In this document: piece by piece, positions 59,020-64,000 of the stretch
How the letters are laid out: every line of letters starts with the position of its first letter
Numbering within the stretch: position 1 is the first letter of the stretch
Assembly (NCBI GenBank): GCA_003586115.2
Contig: QVOM02000116.1
Location: 35,491,946 to 35,555,945, forward strand
Direction of reading: 5' to 3'
DNA length: 64,000 nt
From: Salvator merianae
Taxonomy: Eukaryota; Chordata; Lepidosauria; Squamata; Teiidae
Notes under the pieces: model-generated
Database searches by the model: none
Told to the model about the DNA's origin: nothing
What the model saw: the letters and a program-made list of their open reading frames with translations, nothing else
Made by a program: the position numbers and the translations under genes

Positions 59020-59170
59020 GGGCCTTTCTGTGCTTGCGGGTGTTCTGCACCAGCAAGTGCACTAAGGTCCTCCCTGCCATTCATTAGGGAGCAAAATCTA
59101 GGTTTGGGGGCCTGCAGACGTACCAGATAGGCCCAGTCTGGATCACAGACTACCTTTTCCTAAAGATTTC
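59020..59170 (+). mobile_element. Family A MITE, left part
   Basis: The left terminus is gggcctttctgtgcttgc. It is followed by a small hairpin, gcgggtgttctgcaccagca, and family phrases. The right part may be the fragment at 59600-59887, but the flanks (aca and tat) disagree, so they need not be one insertion. Confidence 0.6.
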
Positions 59171-59599
59171 CATGGAAAGGAAGCTTAATGAGTTAGGTGG
59201 AGGGAGGGGGTGAAACTTGCCCATTGCTGAAAAGGGTGAGTCATTCATGTTTAATAATAAAAGAAATACATTTTGTTAAAAAGTCTGTAGACTCAATTGC
59301 AAGAACAAAGCTTAAACCGTGGAGGGAAAAGTTGTTAACACAAACACTATAACTTTAGCAGAGCAATGACTATAGAGCAAAAACATATCCGGATATTTAT
59401 AGGCTCCAGCAAAGGTTAATGTAAAAGGCAAGGCAAATAACTTCCTATTCTGGCTTGGCCTTGTATAATGATTATAATGTAGCAAAGAAAGAAGGAGGTG
59501 AAGACAGGAAGTGAGAAACTGTCAGGCAAGGGAGCTTCAGTTGTGCAGACGTGCCTTAGGTGAGGTTGGAGCTTCAGGACTAGGTAGTGATAGCTCATT
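59171..59599. other. No gene recognised
   Basis: AT-rich sequence between two family A fragments. Confidence 0.4.
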
Positions 59600-59887
59600 T
59601 GGAAAAGTCCATTGGTTTCTAGTGCATTCACTATCTATTGTGCGCTGTCAAAATGTGTCCCCCAGAGGCCTTGAAGCTAGGAACTTTTGTTCCTAGCCCT
59701 TGGAGATGTAGGGGTACGGACACAAAGCTCACATGAGCTTTATGGCTGTTACATGGACTGGTATGGATCACTGCCATCATGCAGATGGTACTGATCCTGC
59801 CCATGCTTTCCCTTGGTCAGAGTCAGTGGGCCTGGCTGATCTGGACCCACTGATTCCAACTAAAGGCCAGTAAGTGTAAAAAGGGCC
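59600..59887 (+). mobile_element. Family A MITE, right part
   Basis: It shares cccccagaggccttgaagct, aggaacttttgttcctagcc and ctggacccactgattccaac with the copies at 4266 and 41390. It ends gtaagtgtaaaaagggcc, a diverged right terminus. Confidence 0.7.
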
Positions 59888-61077
59888 TATGCTTTTTAAT
59901 CCTGTGAATGTAAACCATGCTGCCTGGCTTGATTAAATCTACTGATGGTCTTAATAGCTATGCAGATTGAAGTAATGGCTTGCACCAACTGTGCCCATTG
60001 GTGTGCCAAGCAGAATACAACAGAGCTGCTAAAGAAACATGAGCAACAAGCAGGATTTGTTTTTCTTACCTCCATCCTTCTGTCCTGCTGGTCTTACACT
60101 AACCACTCCTGGCGTCAGCAGTCCCCCTTTCTGCTTGGTTAGGTAGCCTTTTGTCCAGCCATCAGACACGACTGTATATTTTGGAGTGGGAGAGTAACAA
60201 TTGACCATATGAGAGGGTTTGCATTACAGCTATGTGTGATGTGGAGCATATTCTGCTAGAAATCCGCAAACCATGAGGGAGTAGCAATGCCCCTATAGAT
60301 ATTAATGATTTTAATCTACATTCTCAGGCTGTTAGGTGAACTGTTGTGTATTTTTGCGCAGAAATAAGATTCTGTGAAGTAGAGGATAAGGTCTGCATGA
60401 ACCCCTTGCCTCCCTAACAGAAGACTCAGCAAGCTGCTGAGGCTTTAGCTATGGTATAGATTCATTTATCTGTTTTAGTTTCCAATTCTGTCACATCCTA
60501 GCTAATTTTATCTTTGCTTATTGCTTGGCATGCTTCAGTATCTTCTTTTATAGATTTCACCAAGGCTGCAATTATAAATCTTAAGTCAGTTCAACTTAAA
60601 ATCTGCCAGATGCTTTCCTTCATGGGCAGCTGTAATTTCTTAAGAAAGGGAGTGCTTGTTCCAGAGGGGTGCTTTCTTTTGGCACTACCTTCAAAGTGGT
60701 GGGTTGAAGCACCTGCAGAAAGTCTATGCAGTTTGGAAACTGGCAAGCCATGCATTCTATTCTCTTAACCGGTAAAACTGTTGCATGGACAGTTGATCTT
60801 ATGAAAGCTAAACGTACGCATCCAATTTTGACAGTGCGCAGCATAAAATAATCTTCCCCAATCAGCTACCCTTAAGATGATGTTACACTCAAGCTCCCTT
60901 CAGTCCCAGCTGGCATGATCAATGATCAGAACTGATGAGACTCACAGTTCTACATCACCTGAATGACATAACTTTGGGGAAGGCTGTCAAGAAGTATAGA
61001 AGAATGTGATTCTAAGTCATGTGCCTTTACTTGGGAATCGTACCTCTCTTAAAAGAGAAAGCCTAGAACGTCTCATA
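59888..61077. other. No gene recognised
   Basis: Frames at 60514-60768 (plus) and 60620-60844 (minus) overlap on opposite strands, with no domain. Confidence 0.4.
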
Positions 61078-61520
61078 GGGCCTTTCTACACTTGCCTTGG
61101 ACAGATCCTGATCTGGCAGTCTGGGTCTAGCAATCCATTTCAATGGTGAGGTGGATTGCCCTTAGCTCAGGACAGCTCAGTCTGCACAGCAATGGCATTT
61201 TCTAGGCCAGCCCCCACACCAGCCCTGAAGCTTGCGTGCATTTCAGAACCAGCCTCAGAAGGTCCTCTGGTGGAGTCATTTTGATGGCACAATGAGGCAT
61301 GCCACAGAAATGGATTCCCTGTGAACTGGAACATGGAGGCATGTGCCATCTGCATGCTTCTGTGATCTAGAATTTCTTCCACTAGTATGCCAGTAGACCT
61401 TGCTATTGAGATCTACCAGTAATCCAGATCAGGAGATTCCTGTTCTGGATCATGTTCTGTCTGGTGCAGACGGAGCATACCAGCAGTCGGTGGGGCTTCT
61501 CTAATCTGCATTTACATGCA
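61078..61520 (+). mobile_element. Family A MITE, right end missing
   Basis: The left terminus is gggcctttctacacttgcc. The interior has gaagcttgcgtgcatttcag, ccactagtatgccagtagac and gatctaccagtaatccagat, as at 15471. The right inverted repeat is not found. Confidence 0.68.
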
Positions 61521-61936
61521 GATGAAAGAGGTCATGAAGAGGGTTATGGGGAATACTAATCTGTACTGTCTATAGTCTTGTTTATTGCATTTTTTTAAAA
61601 AAAACAAAACACTCTATCTAGAATAAATCGTTCTGTGACACCTATCATGAAATAGTCAAGTATTTACATTGCGTTGGAATATTAAACAATAAATACATTA
61701 TATCTTTGTCCCATGCTTTGTATCCTTTGTCCAGGGATTGTGCTTTATCATTCACTTTTCTTTTCTGACCATTTGTGCAAACAACACATTTTACGTGGTT
61801 CACTCTTACCCACAAATGCTGCCAAAAGTTCACCGTATTACTGCAGGCTTCTAGTCTGGTGACGGAGACTTGCACAAAGGTTTCCCAGCAGTATTTTTGA
61901 ATAAGATCAGTGAGACCAGTACAGCAAAACTTCTAA
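61521..61936. other. No gene recognised
   Basis: AT-rich sequence with no gene. Confidence 0.4.
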
Positions 61937-62140
61937 GGCTGCGTCCACACGTAGCAAAAGAAGAATCTCAAAAGTGCCTTAGATACATAGCTTGTGGCCC
62001 TTGTGTTCTCATCTCACCTTCTCTAGCCTAGAATGTTTGGGGGGGGGGAGGGACAAACTGGCATGTGAATGATCCCACCTGCAAACCATTTTTAAACTGC
62101 CTCAGAGGTGTTTTTTTTAAACTACATGTGAACACGTTCC
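61937..62140 (+). mobile_element. Family C MITE
   Basis: The left end is ggctgcgtccacacgtagca and the right end actacatgtgaacacgttcc, an imperfect inverted pair. The internal blocks are as at 56301. A poly-G run lies inside at about 62038-62048. Confidence 0.65.
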
Positions 62141-62160
62141 AAAAAAGGGTGTGAGGAGTG

Positions 62161-62325
62161 GCCATGGCTGAGTGGTAGAGCAACTGCCTGGAAAGTAGAG
62201 AATTCCATGTTTGACCTCTGGCGCCTCTCCAGAAGAAGAAAATGGCAAACCACATCTGTATTTGTCAATAAAACTGTGAGGGGTGCAAATGTGGTTACCA
62301 GGTGTTGACCTAATGATACTAAAGG
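62161..62325 (+). mobile_element. Sauria-type SINE
   Basis: The tRNA-like head is ggctgagtggtagagcaact, then ccatgtttgacctctgg. The body is BovB-like (atggcaaaccacatctgtat, then ttgtcaataaaactgtgagg). The copy is diverged and its tail is short. Confidence 0.7.
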
Positions 62326-62689
62326 GATGCGTGAGTGCCAGTGAGCAAAAGTTAAGCACATAGAATTGCTTGATGTTAGTAACAAAAAATTTAAAGCGTT
62401 TGTGGTGTGTGCCTTATTGCAGGAGAAAAAAATAACTACTATGACTTCATACTCCACGCCCCAAAGTCTCTAGAAATATGAGAACCCTGAAAGGATGTGA
62501 CCCCCTAACCCCCCATTGCTTGTTTGTTTAAAGGTGGTAGTACTCGTCTAAAAAAAAAAAAGCTTATGGTACTGGAAGACCTGTAATCAGTGACAGTAAT
62601 ATTGCTTGGTGAAGAATAGCTTTATTATCTAGAGCGCTGGGGAAAAAAAAAGACTAGCTTAGCATCTTTCTCTCCTCCAGAGAAATTCA

Positions 62690-63016
62690 TCACCTGTTGG
62701 GGGCCTCATTGAGAGCACGGCTTGGGGGCTATTTCAGCAACAACCGCAGAAGCCAACAGGCGCTTGTGAAAAAGAACTGCCCACTAGTCTGCTGACAACT
62801 TTCTGACTGTTTCATGCAGGCTCTTCCTGCCCTTTTGGAGTATCGTTTGCTGCTGAAAAGAACTTTATACTGTCAAGGGGAGGATAGACTTCCCTCTGCT
62901 TGGAGAGGGTGTTTCTGTCTGTCTTTCTCTTTTTTTTTTGGCCTTTTTCTAAGCTGCAATTTTTCAACTTGTTTTTGAATCGAAAGCCTTGTACATTCTG
63001 AAAGTAGGCAGGGACA
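62690..63016 (+). promoter_or_regulatory. Probable 5' leader / promoter-proximal region of the first exon
   Basis: This repeat-free region leads directly into the start codon at 63017. It contains a T/C-rich run (62910-62940) and a gaactttatactgtc stretch. No convincing TATA box or CpG island is visible, so the transcription start cannot be placed. There is no acceptor close to the start codon that I trust, which fits a first exon, but I cannot exclude an exon with an upstream noncoding partner. Confidence 0.4.
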
Positions 63017-63086
63017 ATGGAGGAAGCTGAAAGCCAGAAACCTGAGCCGCTCCTGGCTTGTCCAAGAGACAGCAGACAGATGAAGG
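63017..63086 (+). CDS. First coding exon of an unidentified gene (partial)
   Basis: The ATG sits in a good context (gggacaATGG). An in-frame TAG at 63005-63007 lies just upstream, so this is the first possible Met in the frame. The exon encodes 23 full codons starting MEEAESQKPEPLLACPRD and ending QMK, plus one base, and stops at AGG/gtgagt, a strong donor (phase 1). The peptide is acidic, then Pro/Arg-rich, with no signal peptide or membrane segment. That fits an alternative N terminus of a cytoplasmic or nuclear protein. I do not recognise it. No repeat overlaps it. The remaining exons lie beyond the window. The evidence is start context, donor and open frame only. Confidence 0.6.
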
Positions 63087-64000
63087 GTGAGTAACAGAAT
63101 CATGCGTAGATGGAGTTACATTCACTGTGTCCCTCATTGCTGCTTTTTATAGCTTCATGACAGATTCTACAAAGCAGATACTTTTATTTCTTATGCTGTG
63201 GCTGTTTTTGTCTCTTTCTTACATCTGACTTTCTCTTGGGAATGATTTTTGTCAAAAAAAGAAGAAGAAGAAAAAACACACACAAGATAGAGATTCCTTT
63301 TTGGAGACTAACATTTTGTGAAACGCAAAGCAACCAAAGATAAAGAAGGCACTGAACTCCCTAAAGGGAAAGGAAATCATCCTTTTAAAATTATGCACTC
63401 CAATAACGTGTGGAAGTTAGCTTTTTCCTTGTTTAGCTCGGGGTGTGTGTGTTACAATTTGGCGCTCATTGTTTTGAGACCTGCAGAAAGCTATCTGGAG
63501 TTAAGGTTTTACATATGAAATGCATGCATTCATGCGCTTTGAAAGTCAGCCAGAACTTATGAACACAACTTTTATGCCAGGTCAGATTTGGTGTACTATA
63601 TACTACTTCCACTCTGTTTTGACTAAAATATATAGCAACCGGCTTTCTGTATAAGAGCAAGCATTTCAATGTCCCCAGCATGTGCCTAGACTGAACCTCT
63701 TATAGGTGTTTGGGATAGCCTAATCATCTACTGCAGCTCCAGTGGGAGCTAGAATTTATAAAACTCCATTTACTGCAGCATTGTAGAGCCCAAAATGGCA
63801 GAGGTTCCCTGCAAATTATCTGGGGTCTCTGTAGGCAGAATTCAGTAAAACCCACCTTCAGTTATCTCTGCAGAATAAAGGAATCTGATGCACATGGGGA
63901 TGTTAGAATGAAATATGTCTGGTTTATAAAATTGTTGATTTTAATGGGGGGAGGTTAGAGAGGCTCAGGACAGGTTAGGATTGTTTCCCAGTAGACTGAC
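63087..64000 (+). other. Putative first intron (5' part)
   Basis: It begins gtgagtaac, a strong splice donor. It contains a short A/AAG-rich tract near 63257-63285. No further exon or repeat is recognised up to the window end. Confidence 0.5.

Overview
This window is a stretch of vertebrate nuclear DNA, AT-rich and poor in CpG, almost certainly from a squamate reptile (lizard or snake). The evidence is the repeat mixture. There is a BovB (RTE-clade) LINE fragment, tRNA-headed SINEs with BovB-like tails (Sauria SINE type), L2-clade and CR1-clade LINE ends, and many short non-autonomous DNA transposons. I cannot name the species. There are no bacterial or viral genes, no CRISPR array, no rRNA and no intact tRNA gene. 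Nearly all open reading frames in the window are chance or transposon-derived.

The only well-supported host gene signal is at the far right. A short first coding exon at 63017-63086 has a good start context, an upstream in-frame stop and a strong splice donor (AGG/gtgagt). Its leader lies somewhere in about 62690-63016, and intron sequence runs to the window end. A second, weaker candidate exon lies at 54304-54450. I do not recognise the protein. The rest reads as intergenic sequence, or as introns of a long gene, upstream of this promoter.

Layout. 1-11 kb: a CR1-clade LINE end (1096-1562), two near-full-length members of a MITE family I call family A (3710-4157, 4266-4784), a CT/TA microsatellite, a palindromic hAT MITE (7233-7407), unclassified sequence and an L2 tail. 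11-20 kb: a hAT MITE nested in another MITE (11188-11500), further family A copies, a second hAT type (16205-16351) and a BovB endonuclease fragment (18368-19055). 20-34 kb: LINE tails, a (GATA)n tract, a degenerate MITE, an 79-bp mariner MITE (26661-26739) and family B MITEs. 34-46 kb: repeat-poor stretches with possible conserved noncoding sequence, family A/B MITEs, L2 tails and a GC-rich hAT palindrome (42404-42572). 46-50 kb: a decayed L2-clade LINE in pieces, broken by unrelated sequence. 50-64 kb: family A MITE (50806-50985), a foldback element (52891-53292), several SINEs, a CR1 copy interrupted by a MITE, a repeat-poor stretch (57640-58560), and the first exon.

The most informative result is transposon structure rather than a gene system. 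Several elements can be bounded to the base by terminal inverted repeats plus target-site duplications. Family A shows 3-bp duplications of four different sequences (TAA, ACA, AGA, TAT), so its superfamily is not obvious. I found no convincing new biological system beyond this.
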